This document shows positions 25,508 through 33,700 of a stretch of 64,000 nucleotides of DNA, piece after piece. The notes under the pieces are model-generated. The model was not told the origin of the DNA, made no database searches, and saw only the letters and a list, made by a program, of their open reading frames with translations. Position 1 is the first letter of the stretch. Each line of letters opens with the position of its first letter. Source of the stretch: Streptococcus sp. 29887 (GTDB lineage: Bacteria; Bacillota; Bacilli; Lactobacillales; Streptococcaceae); contig NZ_CP118735.1 in assembly GCF_032595075.1 (NCBI RefSeq), positions 958,001 through 1,022,000 of the forward strand, in the 5' to 3' direction. The translations under genes were made by a program, and so were the position numbers.

Positions 25508-26311
25508 ATGGCAGATTATAACTGGAATGAACGCCATATCATTACTTTCCCAGATGAAAATATTGCCCTTTCGACAAAAGATGTTCATGTTTACTATGGT
25601 AAAAATGAAGCCATCAAGGGCATTGATATGCAGTTCGAAAAAAATAAAATTACAGCCTTGATTGGTCCATCAGGTTGTGGTAAATCAACCTATCTTCGCA
25701 GTCTAAACCGTATGAATGATACGATTGACATTGCTAAGGTAACAGGCCAAATCCTTTATGAAGGTATTGATATCAACAGACCAGACATGAACGTTTACGA
25801 AATTCGTAAGCATATCGGCATGGTATTTCAACGTCCAAACCCATTTGCAAAATCAATTTATCGCAACATCACCTTTGCCCATGAGCGTGCGGGTGTGAAA
25901 GATAAAAAAGTTTTGGATGAGATCGTTGAAACTTCTCTTAAACAAGCAGCCCTCTGGGATCAGGTAAAAGACGACTTGCATAAGTCAGCCTTTACCTTGT
26001 CGGGTGGACAACAGCAACGTTTGTGTATCGCACGTGCGATTTCTGTGAAACCACAAATCTTGCTTATGGATGAACCTGCTTCAGCCTTGGACCCAATAGC
26101 AACCATGCAATTAGAAGAAACCATGTTTGAGTTGAAGAAAGACTACACCATAATCATCGTAACGCACAACATGCAACAGGCAGCCCGTGCAAGTGATTAC
26201 ACAGCTTTCTTCTATCTTGGCGACTTGATTGAGTACGACAAGACAGCGAATATCTTCCAAAATGCAAAACTCAAGTCAACTAACGACTACGTTTCAGGAC
26301 ACTTTGGATAG
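25508..26311 (+). CDS. pstB: phosphate ABC transporter ATP-binding protein PstB (copy 1)
   Basis: A 267-residue ATPase of the phosphate importer. Walker [10 protein letters not shown], signature [14 protein letters not shown], Walker [13 protein letters not shown] and the switch histidine in [13 protein letters not shown] are all intact. It is the first of two adjacent pstB genes, which likely form a heterodimer under PstCA. It is the copy with a canonical catalytic set. Confidence 0.94.
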   Translation: MADYNWNERHIITFPDENIALSTKDVHVYYGKNEAIKGIDMQFEKNKITALIGPSGCGKSTYLRSLNRMNDTIDIAKVTGQILYEGIDINRPDMNVYEIRKHIGMVFQRPNPFAKSIYRNITFAHERAGVKDKKVLDEIVETSLKQAALWDQVKDDLHKSAFTLSGGQQQRLCIARAISVKPQILLMDEPASALDPIATMQLEETMFELKKDYTIIIVTHNMQQAARASDYTAFFYLGDLIEYDKTANIFQNAKLKSTNDYVSGHFG

Positions 26312-26322
26312 AAAGGGAAACA

Positions 26323-27081
26323 ATGACATCACCTATTTTACAAGTAAAAGATTTGTCTGTTTACTATAATAAGAAAAAGGCCTTGAATAACGTTTCAATT
26401 GATTTCTATCCAAATGAAATTACAGCCTTGATTGGTCCGTCAGGTTCTGGTAAGTCAACGCTTTTGCGTGCCATTAACCGCATGGGCGACTTGAATCCAG
26501 AAGTGACCTTGACTGGTGCTATTGATTACAATGGGAAAAATATTTACAGTCCTCGTACAGATACAGTAGACCTTCGCAAGGAAATCGGCATGGTTTTCCA
26601 ACAACCGAACCCATTCCCTATGTCCATCTATGAGAATGTTGTTTATGGTCTTCGTATCAACGGTATTAAGGATAAGCAAATTCTGGATGAAGCAGTAGAA
26701 CGTTCTTTGATTGGTGCATCTATTTGGAACGAGGTCAAGGATCGCTTGCATGATTCAGCCGTTGGTTTGTCAGGTGGTCAGCAACAGCGTGTCTGTGTAG
26801 CTCGTGTATTGGCAACCAGTCCAAAGATTATCTTGCTGGATGAGCCAACATCAGCCTTGGACCCAATTTCAGCTGGTAAGATTGAAGATACGCTTTATGG
26901 TTTGAAGGACAAATATACCATGGTCTTGGTAACGCGTTCGATGCAACAAGCGTCACGTATTTCAGATAGAACTGGTTTCTTCTTGGACGGAGATTTGATC
27001 GAGTATGACTTGACCAAAGAAATGTTCCTCAGTCCGAAACGTAAAGAAACAGAGGACTACATCACAGGTAAATTCGGCTAG
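26323..27081 (+). CDS. pstB: phosphate ABC transporter ATP-binding protein PstB (copy 2)
   Basis: A 252-residue second PstB. Walker [10 protein letters not shown], signature [14 protein letters not shown] and Walker [12 protein letters not shown] are intact, but the switch position reads [13 protein letters not shown], with Arg where copy 1 has His. The pair therefore looks asymmetric. It lies 11 bp after copy 1 and 27 bp before phoU. Confidence 0.93.
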   Translation: MTSPILQVKDLSVYYNKKKALNNVSIDFYPNEITALIGPSGSGKSTLLRAINRMGDLNPEVTLTGAIDYNGKNIYSPRTDTVDLRKEIGMVFQQPNPFPMSIYENVVYGLRINGIKDKQILDEAVERSLIGASIWNEVKDRLHDSAVGLSGGQQQRVCVARVLATSPKIILLDEPTSALDPISAGKIEDTLYGLKDKYTMVLVTRSMQQASRISDRTGFFLDGDLIEYDLTKEMFLSPKRKETEDYITGKFG

Positions 27082-27108
27082 GCCGTAAGAAATAGAAAAG
27101 AGGTTCGT

Positions 27109-27765
27109 ATGTTAAGAGCTCAGTTTGAAGAAGAATTAGGCAAACTCCATAATCAATTTTATGCCATGGGTAACGAAGTATTGGCACAAATTAACAATGC
27201 CGTTCGTGCTTTCACCACTCATGATCGTGAGTTAGCAAAAGAAGTGATTGAAGCGGATAAGAAAATCAATGCTTTTGAAGTGAAACTAGAGAAAAAATCA
27301 CTTGAAATCATTGCCCTTCAACAACCTGTTTCAACAGACCTTCGTCGTGTTATCACTGTTTTGAAGGCTACTAGTGACTTGGAGCGTATGGGTGACCATG
27401 CTGTTTCAGTTGCCAAGGCTGCGATTCGTATGAAGGGGGAAGTTCGCATTCCTGTTGTTGAAGAAGAAATCAAGAAAATGGGTCGCGAGGTTCGTCAACT
27501 AGTAGAGCAAACCTTGGAACTTTACCTTGGTGATGCGGACATGGAGCGTGCTTATGAAGTAGCGGCACGTGACGAAATGGTCAATGGTTTTTACTCATCT
27601 ATCCAAGAATTGACAACTGAGGAAATCAAGAAAAATCCAGATTCTTTGGTTGCTGGTCGTGACTATTTCCAAGTGTTGACTTACTTGGAACGTGTTGGTG
27701 ACTATGCTAAAAATATCTGTGAGTGGGTTGTTTACCTACGAACAGGCGACATCACTGAATTGTAA
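27109..27765 (+). CDS. phoU: phosphate transport regulator PhoU
   Basis: A 218-residue helical protein with two PhoU repeats: ATSDLERMGDHAVSVAKAA (about residues 85-103) and TYLERVGDYAKNICEWVVY near the end, carrying the family's metal-binding E/D-R-x-G-D motifs. PhoU restrains the Pst transporter and signals phosphate status. Last gene of the operon; its terminator has been split by an insertion sequence. Confidence 0.94.
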   Translation: MLRAQFEEELGKLHNQFYAMGNEVLAQINNAVRAFTTHDRELAKEVIEADKKINAFEVKLEKKSLEIIALQQPVSTDLRRVITVLKATSDLERMGDHAVSVAKAAIRMKGEVRIPVVEEEIKKMGREVRQLVEQTLELYLGDADMERAYEVAARDEMVNGFYSSIQELTTEEIKKNPDSLVAGRDYFQVLTYLERVGDYAKNICEWVVYLRTGDITEL

Positions 27766-27768
27766 GAT

Positions 27769-27788
27769 AGAAGTCCGAGAGGACTTCT
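27769..27788. repeat. left copy of the 20-bp palindromic target duplication
   Basis: AGAAGTCCGAGAGGACTTCT, identical to 29339-29358. It is the stem-loop of the original phoU terminator; here it is followed by CAG instead of the T-run. Confidence 0.8.
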
Positions 27789-29338
27789 CAGAATGAAGAC
27801 AAAGTCGTTAGAATTATATTTCTAACGGCTTTTTCATATGTAAAGTAGTATAATAGAGATAGGAATACTAGCTAATAAGCAGAGGGAGAATCGCTATGTT
27901 ACACAAAGAAAATCCAGACTACAATCGCGGTCAATTTGGTTTCTACAGTTTAGATGACCTTGTTCCTCAAGATCATCTCCTTCGTCAAATAGAGGAAGCT
28001 ATTGACTTCTCCTTTATCTATGACTTAGTCGCAGATAGCTATAGCGATGATACAGGGCGTCCTAGTCTTGACCCTATTCTGCTCATTAAAATTCCAATCC
28101 TTCAGTGTCTCTTCGGCATTCGTTCCATGCGTCAAACCATTAAGGAAATCGAAGTCAATACTGCCTACCGTTGGTTTCTTGGTCTTCGACTGGATGATAA
28201 GGTGCCTCATTTCACTACCTACGGAAAGAACTATGTCCGTCGTTTTCAAGATAGACAAGTTATTGAAGGCATTTTCACCCATATCTTAGGTCTCTGCGTC
28301 AATGCAGGCTTCATAGATCCAACAGAAATTTTCATTGACGGTACCCATATCAAGGCTGCGGCGAATAATCGTAAATTCATCAATCGTGAAATTGAAAAGC
28401 AAGCCAAGTTTATGAGTGACCAGCTAGAGATTGAAATTAACAGGGATAGAGAAAAGCATGCAAAAAAGCCGCTAGGGCCCGCAAAAGAGGAGGGACCCAT
28501 CGCTAAGAAAATTTCTACAACTGACCCTGAAAGTGGCTGGTTTCATAAAGGGGACCATAAGGAAGTATTTGCTTATACAGCTCAGGTTGCTTGTGACAAG
28601 CATGGTTGGGCTCTGGCTTATAGCGTGGAGGCTGGCAATGTCCATGACAGCCAGGCCTTTCCTGTACTCTTCGCTAAACTCCAACCCTTTCAGCCTAGCT
28701 TTCTCGTTGCCGATTCTGGCTATAAGACCCCAAGTATCGCTCGCTTCCTCCTAGAACAAGAGATTACTCCAGTCTTTCCGTATACACGACCGAAAGGAAA
28801 GAAAGGGAAACTACGCTCGAAGGATTTTGTCTATGATGAATACTATGACTGTTATATCTGTCCTGAGAATCAGGTCTTAACCTATCGCACTACAACCAGA
28901 GAAGGTTATCGGGAATATAAGAGTGACTCAGCTATCTGTGCTACTTGTCCACTTCTATCAATTTGTACAGAAAGCAAGAACAAGCAGAAAGTGGTAACTC
29001 GACACATTTGGAAAGAGGCTTTAGAAAGCTGTGAAGAGATTCGGCACAGGAAAGGTATGAAGGAGCTCTACCAGAAGCGGAAAGAAACCATTGAACGCCT
29101 CTTTGGGACAGCCAAAGAGTACCACAATCTTCGTTACACAAGAGAGAAAGGCAAGTCCAAAATGGAGGATAAGGTTGGACTGACTTTGGCGTGTTTAAAT
29201 CTCAAGAAATTGGTAAAAATGAGGGCAGGGAAGCCTTTTTATTTTGTCCAAATAGCCACTATTCTGGCAAAAAGACGGACTATCAGACCAATAAACAGAA
29301 AAAGACAAACATCAAGCGAGATGTTTGTCTTCATTCTG
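27789..29338. mobile_element. IS1182-family insertion sequence
   Basis: A 1550-bp element bounded by 15-bp perfect inverted repeats, CAGAATGAAGACAAA at the left and its complement at the right (29324-29338). It is flanked by a perfect 20-bp palindromic direct repeat. It carries one transposase gene on the plus strand, a terminator-like hairpin just inside the left end and a CAAACATC/GATGTTTG hairpin just inside the right end. Boundaries are read from the repeats and may shift by a few bases because the target is palindromic. Confidence 0.8.
27804..27834 (+). terminator. terminator at the left end of the IS1182 element
   Basis: GTCGTTAGAA (27804-27813) pairs with TTCTAACGGC (27820-27829, one wobble), followed by five T. 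It would stop transcription entering from phoU before the transposase. Confidence 0.75.
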
Positions 29339-29395
29339 AGAAGTCCGAGAGGACTTCTTTTAGTTTGCTTTAAGGAAAATGCAATGATTCTTTAG
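27896..29395 (+). CDS. IS1182-family transposase
   Basis: A 499-residue DDE transposase. The N-terminus DYNRGQFGFYSLDDLVPQDHLLR is the usual IS1182 opening. Catalytic acidic residues lie in FIDGTHIKAAAN, VADSGYKTPSI and ETIERLFGTAKEYHNLRYT. A cysteine-rich C-x2-C/C-x5-C stretch (CATCPLLSICTESK) is also typical. AGAGGGAGAA precedes the ATG. The frame has no stop inside the element: about 19 C-terminal codons come from the flanking DNA beyond 29338, so the tail is not native. Confidence 0.9.
   Translation: MLHKENPDYNRGQFGFYSLDDLVPQDHLLRQIEEAIDFSFIYDLVADSYSDDTGRPSLDPILLIKIPILQCLFGIRSMRQTIKEIEVNTAYRWFLGLRLDDKVPHFTTYGKNYVRRFQDRQVIEGIFTHILGLCVNAGFIDPTEIFIDGTHIKAAANNRKFINREIEKQAKFMSDQLEIEINRDREKHAKKPLGPAKEEGPIAKKISTTDPESGWFHKGDHKEVFAYTAQVACDKHGWALAYSVEAGNVHDSQAFPVLFAKLQPFQPSFLVADSGYKTPSIARFLLEQEITPVFPYTRPKGKKGKLRSKDFVYDEYYDCYICPENQVLTYRTTTREGYREYKSDSAICATCPLLSICTESKNKQKVVTRHIWKEALESCEEIRHRKGMKELYQKRKETIERLFGTAKEYHNLRYTREKGKSKMEDKVGLTLACLNLKKLVKMRAGKPFYFVQIATILAKRRTIRPINRKRQTSSEMFVFILRSPRGLLLVCFKENAMIL
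29339..29358. repeat. right copy of the palindromic target duplication (original phoU terminator)
   Basis: AGAAGTCC-gaga-GGACTTCT followed by TTTTAG: this copy keeps the T-run of the terminator. It is identical to 27769-27788. Confidence 0.8.
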
Positions 29396-29422
29396 ATTGG
29401 TTTAAGTTTTTCATTCTATACT
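29390..29422 (+). promoter_or_regulatory. possible CiaR-type promoter
   Basis: CTTTAG (29390-29395), 5 bp, TTTAAG (29401-29406), 10 bp, TATACT (29417-29422). The spacing fits the known CiaR arrangement (TTTAAG-N5-TTTAAG, with the -10 box about 10 bp on) but the first half-site matches only 4 of 6. ciaRH is 0.8 kb downstream. Confidence 0.35.
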
Positions 29423-29484
29423 GTTCTTGTCATCAGGTGAGTAAAGACTCGTTATGATAAAATTTTATTGAAAAGAGGAATTTT

Positions 29485-30066
29485 ATGTCAATAATCAATC
29501 AATTAAAGTCACAGTCTAAAACAGTTTTGGCAGCGGTTGCTATAACTGCGGCCACTGTAGGTTTTGCTGGTGGTATGAGCATTTCAAAATCTTCAACAGC
29601 TGTATCGACACAAAGCCAAGCTGCATTAGCTCAGAATGGAGCAACGAACGGACAAGCTAATTCAATCGCAGGTAATCAAATGCCGCCCGCCTCTAATGGT
29701 GGTATGCAAGGCATGCCCCCTGGTCAAAATGGAAACACTCAAGGCCTACCTCCAGGACAGAATGGGAATAGTCAAGGTATGACTCCACCAGATGCAGCAG
29801 GCGAAACAACCCAAGGAATGCCATCGGGTCGAAACGGTAAGATGCGTGGTATGCCACCTGGCCAAAATGGCAATACCCAAGGCCTGCCTCCAGGACAGAA
29901 TGGAAATAGTCAAGGCATGCCCCCTGGTCAAGGGACAACCCCTCCGGATGCTACAAGTGGTACAACACAATCAAATACTTCCTCAGATGAGGTAAATGCT
30001 TTAAAAGAGAAGAATCAAGAAATAAAATCCCAAATTTCAGGTAGTTCTAGCACTTCAAACCAATAG
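29485..30066 (+). CDS. secreted Gln/Gly/Pro/Asn-rich repeat protein, function unknown
   Basis: A 193-residue protein. An N-terminal hydrophobic segment (VLAAVAITAATVGFAGG, about residues 14-30) is a signal peptide or anchor. The middle is made of 11-residue units of the type QGMPPGQNGNT, with QGLPPGQNGNS alternating, and a larger block that occurs twice, separated by TPPDA spacers. The C-terminus is a short charged coiled coil (VNALKEKNQEIKSQI). No LPxTG motif. GAGGAAT precedes the ATG. I do not recognise a family. It sits directly in front of ciaRH. Confidence 0.75.
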   Translation: MSIINQLKSQSKTVLAAVAITAATVGFAGGMSISKSSTAVSTQSQAALAQNGATNGQANSIAGNQMPPASNGGMQGMPPGQNGNTQGLPPGQNGNSQGMTPPDAAGETTQGMPSGRNGKMRGMPPGQNGNTQGLPPGQNGNSQGMPPGQGTTPPDATSGTTQSNTSSDEVNALKEKNQEIKSQISGSSSTSNQ

Positions 30067-30083
30067 GAAAAATAAGAAAAAAA

Positions 30084-30092
30084 TGGTATAAT
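30084..30092 (+). promoter_or_regulatory. extended -10 promoter of ciaRH
   Basis: TGGTATAAT, TATAAT at 30087-30092, 115 bp before the ciaR ATG. The leader can form TGACC/GGTCA (30093-30097 with 30108-30112) and GTTCAAG/CTTGAAC (30150-30156 with 30171-30177) hairpins. Confidence 0.55.
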
Positions 30093-30207
30093 TGACCCAG
30101 CTTTGTTGGTCATACAGAGTGAACTCGATAAAAGTGACAGAAAATCAAAGTTCAAGTTCTTCCATAGTTCCTTGAACGATTTTACGTAGTAGAAAAAGGT
30201 GAAAAGT

Positions 30208-30879
30208 ATGATAAAGATTTTGTTAGTAGAAGACGATTTAAGCCTATCCAATTCAGTTTTTGACTTCCTAGATGATTTTGCAGATGTTATGCAAGTTTTC
30301 GATGGAGAAGAAGGAATTTATGAGGCTGAGTCAGGTGTGTATGACCTTATTCTCTTGGACTTGATGTTGCCTGAGAAGGATGGCTTCCAAGTCTTGAAAG
30401 AATTGCGTGAAAAAGGAGTGACAACCCCTGTCCTGATTACAACAGCCAAGGAAAGTCTTGAAGATAAAGGTCATGGATTTGAATTGGGTGCGGACGATTA
30501 TTTGACCAAGCCTTTCTATTTGGAAGAGTTGAAAATGCGTATTCAAGCCCTCCTTAAACGTTCAGGTAAATTCAACGACAATCAATTGACCTACGGTGAT
30601 GTGACAGTTGATCTTGCGACTAATTCCACAAAGGTAGATGGTAAAGAGGTTGAACTATTGGGCAAAGAGTTTGAACTATTGGTCTATTTCCTACAAAATC
30701 AAAATGTTATCCTACCTAAGACACAGATTTTCGATCGCTTGTGGGGATTTGACAGCGATACGACCATTTCAGTAGTGGAAGTTTATGTGTCAAAAGTTCG
30801 TAAAAAATTGAAAGGAACGGCCTTCGGGGAAAATCTGCAAACCCTTCGCAGTGTCGGCTACATTCTAAAGAATGTTTAA
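30208..30879 (+). CDS. ciaR: response regulator CiaR
   Basis: A 223-residue OmpR-family DNA-binding regulator. The receiver domain has the acidic pocket LLVEDD, phospho-acceptor Asp in [13 protein letters not shown] and Lys in [12 protein letters not shown]; the winged helix ends [16 protein letters not shown]. The sequence closely matches pneumococcal CiaR as I remember it. CiaRH controls competence, envelope-stress tolerance and small csRNAs in streptococci. I chose the ATG at 30208 with AAGGTG upstream; a GTG at 30199 is possible. It overlaps ciaH by 8 bp. Confidence 0.93.
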   Translation: MIKILLVEDDLSLSNSVFDFLDDFADVMQVFDGEEGIYEAESGVYDLILLDLMLPEKDGFQVLKELREKGVTTPVLITTAKESLEDKGHGFELGADDYLTKPFYLEELKMRIQALLKRSGKFNDNQLTYGDVTVDLATNSTKVDGKEVELLGKEFELLVYFLQNQNVILPKTQIFDRLWGFDSDTTISVVEVYVSKVRKKLKGTAFGENLQTLRSVGYILKNV

Positions 30880-32254
30880 GAGATATAAAAAGATTGTCAA
30901 TACGGAAAGTTTTTCCTTCTTCATTCGCTATTTTGCTGTATTTACCCTGATATTTGGCTTGATGACAGCTATCATCTTTCAGCTCATGCGTTCCACTATG
31001 TATCAGACGACGGATGATACATTGAGTTGGATTAAGGATGAACCCTCTATGATGATAGGTTTTGCAATTGCGCGGACCTATGAGCCTGATTCTGAATTTA
31101 TTATCCATGATGAAAGTGAGCAACCTTCTGCAACAACTTCCTCCTCAACTACTGCTTCATCGGAGGCTCCACCACCAAAGGATAAGAAAGGTGATCAGCC
31201 AATGAGGTTAGGCACCAATACCCATGTTTTGCTCTATAGCAAGAGTGGTGCGCTTTTGAACCCGGATAATTTTACAGGTTTATCCGATTTGAAAGTCGAT
31301 AAAAAAAAGTTGGGGGAAATCAAGGAGTTGACGGTTGAAACTCCATTTGGTTCTGAGGAACATTACCGCTATATCACGGTTGAATTATCCGCAGAGGATT
31401 TGGGCTATTATTCTAACTATGATATTACCTGCGCAACGATTTTGGTCAATGTCAGCCAGATAAAGTCTTCTATTGGAACTTATGAATCGACTGTAGCTGT
31501 AGTTATGATTTCAGCTTGGTTGATTTCGATTGTCGCTAGTATTTACTTGGCTAATCTCAGCATGAAACCAATTTTAATTAGCTATCAAAAGCAAAAGGAT
31601 TTTGTTGAGAATGCTAGCCACGAATTGCGTACACCACTAGCAGTATTGCAAAATCGTTTGGAAAGTCTATTCCGTCATCCAGAAGCAACGATTTTGGACA
31701 GTAGTGAGAGTATTGGTTCTAGTCTGGAAGAAGTACGAAATATGCGCCTACTGACGACCAATCTGCTCAATCTTGCTCGGCGTGATGATGGATTTAAGTT
31801 AGATATGGTAGAGGTGAGCCCTGCCTACTTGGATGAAGTGTTTGAAAACTACCGTATCATTGCTGAGGAAAATGGCAAGAAATTTAAGTGTAACAATCTC
31901 ATTCAAAAGTCCTTCCGAACGGACAGGGTTCTGTTGAAGCAATTATTAACGATATTATTTGATAATGCAATGAAATACACGGATGAGAATGGTGATATTC
32001 ACATTACGGCTACTATGAAGGAGCGCCATGTTTCCATCGCTGTAGCTGATAATGGTCTAGGTATCTCAGATGCAGATAAGAAGAAAATATTTGACCGCTT
32101 TTATAGGGTTGATAAGGCACGGACACGCCAAAAAGGTGGTTTTGGTCTGGGACTTTCTTTGGCTCAACAGATTATCAAATCCCTCAATGGTCAAATTCTT
32201 GTCAAAGATAATCAACCCAAAGGGAGTATTTTTGAAGTCCATCTTCCCAAATAA
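30872..32254 (+). CDS. ciaH: sensor histidine kinase CiaH
   Basis: A 460-residue membrane sensor kinase. Two membrane helices (about residues 17-39 and 207-229) enclose an extracellular sensor domain of about 165 residues with a Ser/Thr/Pro-rich stretch ([19 protein letters not shown]). The H-box is [19 protein letters not shown], then an N-box (FDNAMKYT), DNGLGIS and [13 protein letters not shown]-lid motifs. The [19 protein letters not shown] end matches CiaH. The sensor domain looks divergent from that of pneumococcus, and the signal is unknown. Confidence 0.92.
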   Translation: MFKRYKKIVNTESFSFFIRYFAVFTLIFGLMTAIIFQLMRSTMYQTTDDTLSWIKDEPSMMIGFAIARTYEPDSEFIIHDESEQPSATTSSSTTASSEAPPPKDKKGDQPMRLGTNTHVLLYSKSGALLNPDNFTGLSDLKVDKKKLGEIKELTVETPFGSEEHYRYITVELSAEDLGYYSNYDITCATILVNVSQIKSSIGTYESTVAVVMISAWLISIVASIYLANLSMKPILISYQKQKDFVENASHELRTPLAVLQNRLESLFRHPEATILDSSESIGSSLEEVRNMRLLTTNLLNLARRDDGFKLDMVEVSPAYLDEVFENYRIIAEENGKKFKCNNLIQKSFRTDRVLLKQLLTILFDNAMKYTDENGDIHITATMKERHVSIAVADNGLGISDADKKKIFDRFYRVDKARTRQKGGFGLGLSLAQQIIKSLNGQILVKDNQPKGSIFEVHLPK

Positions 32255-32294
32255 TACTAGCAAGATTAGCTCTTGAACAAATGAGATAAACTAG

Positions 32295-32340
32295 GAGGAG
32301 TAGGGGAACCTTTAAACAGGTTTCCCTACTCCTCTTTTTT
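32295..32340 (+). terminator. strong terminator of ciaRH
   Basis: A 17-bp stem (GAGGAGTAGG... with ...CCTACTCCTC, 32295-32311 and 32318-32334, one wobble) followed by six T. Confidence 0.9.
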
Positions 32341-32348
32341 GTCAAGTA

Positions 32349-32402
32349 TGATATACTAATCTGTAAGTGCTCTGAACTCTGTTCTTTCCCTAGTTCAAGA
32401 GC
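32349..32402 (+). promoter_or_regulatory. promoter and leader hairpin of the transglutaminase-like gene
   Basis: TGATATACT gives an extended -10 (TATACT, 32352-32357). The leader folds GCTCTGAACT (32369-32378) with AGTTCAAGAGC (32392-32402, one bulge). GCTCTTGAAC at 32269-32278, before the terminator, is a perfect complement of 32393-32402. Confidence 0.5.
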
Positions 32403-32424
32403 AAATTCTTGTTAGGAGTGAACC

Positions 32425-33654
32425 ATGAAAGAGTATTTCTATACCCGAAAATCAACCCTTATTTGCCTCCTCAGTCTTTCGGTGATTACTTTGACTGCTT
32501 GTTCAACTGACCAAGTTGCAGACAAACTAAAAGACCTGCAATTTGAATTTGTTCAGGAGAAGAAAGAACGTGAGGCAGAATTGTCTGCGCTAAGGGAAGA
32601 AGTTGCGGGGAATTTTTATTTTCAAGAGTTGGATACAGACAGGGAACGGCGTGTCTATCTCCAATTTGTTAATGGCTTGAGAAAAAGAGAAAGCAGGATT
32701 GAGATTGATTCGGTCAATCAGGAAACCTATACTCGTGTCTATTTTTCTGTTGCCAATGATTTCCCGGAATACTATTGGTTAACGGATGCCATGGTTGACG
32801 GCATTGTTTTTTCAGACTTATCAAATCCTATCTATCCTGATGATGTTGAGCAAGTCAGTTGGCAACTTGAAAATCTTGCCCAAGCTATTATTGAACAGGC
32901 TCCTAAGGGTTCAGATTATGAGATGGTCAAGTTTTTCTACGAAACCATTATCAAACAAACTGATTATGATTTAGAGGCCCTGTCCAATGACAGTCTTTCT
33001 TGGAAAGAACAGGGCATTACCAGTGTTCTTATTGAACAGAAATCTGTTTGTGCAGGCTATAGCCGAACCTTTCAGTATTTATGTAAATTAGCTGGTATAG
33101 ATTGTATCTATGTGAGTGGAATGGCCAATAGTGAGCAGGGAAACCAAATCGGTCATGCATGGAACCTGGTTCAGATTGACGGTCAGTACTACGGTATTGA
33201 CACGACCTGGGGTGATCCTGTCTTTGAAGAAGCCATGGGTGGTCAAGCAAAATCAGATATTTCTTATGACTATCTCTGTGTTACGGATGAATTTTTAAAT
33301 AGAAGTAGAAAGGCTGATAGTGATTTACTGGTTTACTGGGGCAAGGAATACCCTTTTCAGTCAAGGCCCTTGGCCTATCCATCTGCTCAAGACAATTCCC
33401 TTAATTATTATATGCAAATGGGAGCCTATTTCCCAAGCTTTGATGAGCTAGCTATCTTAGAAAGTGTTCGTCAGCAGAAAGAGCAGGGGGCAGAGAGGAT
33501 TTTTCTGCAATTTGCAAACCAGCAAGCCTTGCAAGAAATGGTGAATTTAGCAGGCAGTGACAACAATAATCTCTTTTATGCCTTGGGAGATGTATATACC
33601 TATCAGTATTTTTATAATGACCAGACCTATACATTTGAAGTGACAGGTTGGTGA
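32425..33654 (+). CDS. transglutaminase-like domain lipoprotein
   Basis: A 409-residue exported lipoprotein: signal peptide with the lipobox LTAC (Cys26), a coiled-coil segment, then a transglutaminase-like domain. The catalytic triad is visible as Cys in SVCAGYSRTFQYLCKLAG, His in IGHAWNLVQIDGQYYG and Asp in GIDTTWGDP. Enzymes of this fold can act as cysteine proteases or cross-linkers, so the reaction is uncertain. TTAGGAGTG precedes the ATG. It is a candidate cell-surface protein, followed by a terminator that an ISL3-family element has entered. Confidence 0.85.
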   Translation: MKEYFYTRKSTLICLLSLSVITLTACSTDQVADKLKDLQFEFVQEKKEREAELSALREEVAGNFYFQELDTDRERRVYLQFVNGLRKRESRIEIDSVNQETYTRVYFSVANDFPEYYWLTDAMVDGIVFSDLSNPIYPDDVEQVSWQLENLAQAIIEQAPKGSDYEMVKFFYETIIKQTDYDLEALSNDSLSWKEQGITSVLIEQKSVCAGYSRTFQYLCKLAGIDCIYVSGMANSEQGNQIGHAWNLVQIDGQYYGIDTTWGDPVFEEAMGGQAKSDISYDYLCVTDEFLNRSRKADSDLLVYWGKEYPFQSRPLAYPSAQDNSLNYYMQMGAYFPSFDELAILESVRQQKEQGAERIFLQFANQQALQEMVNLAGSDNNNLFYALGDVYTYQYFYNDQTYTFEVTGW

Positions 33655-33666
33655 GTATGAGAGAAT

Positions 33667-33700
33667 AAAAAAAAAGGAAACCCGAAGGTTTCTTTTTTTA
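33667..33700. terminator. bidirectional terminator interrupted by the ISL3 element
   Basis: GAAACC (33677-33682), cgaa, GGTTTC (33687-33692), with an A-run on the left and seven T on the right. The ISL3 element enters immediately after the T-run and its final A. Confidence 0.8.
33693..33700. repeat. left copy of the ISL3 target duplication
   Basis: TTTTTTTA, identical to 35115-35122. Confidence 0.8.

Noticed and set aside
29687-29950. CRISPR-like direct repeats
   Set aside because: The repeats are in frame in the exported protein, 33 bp apart with degenerate copies and no spacers; no cas genes are in the window.
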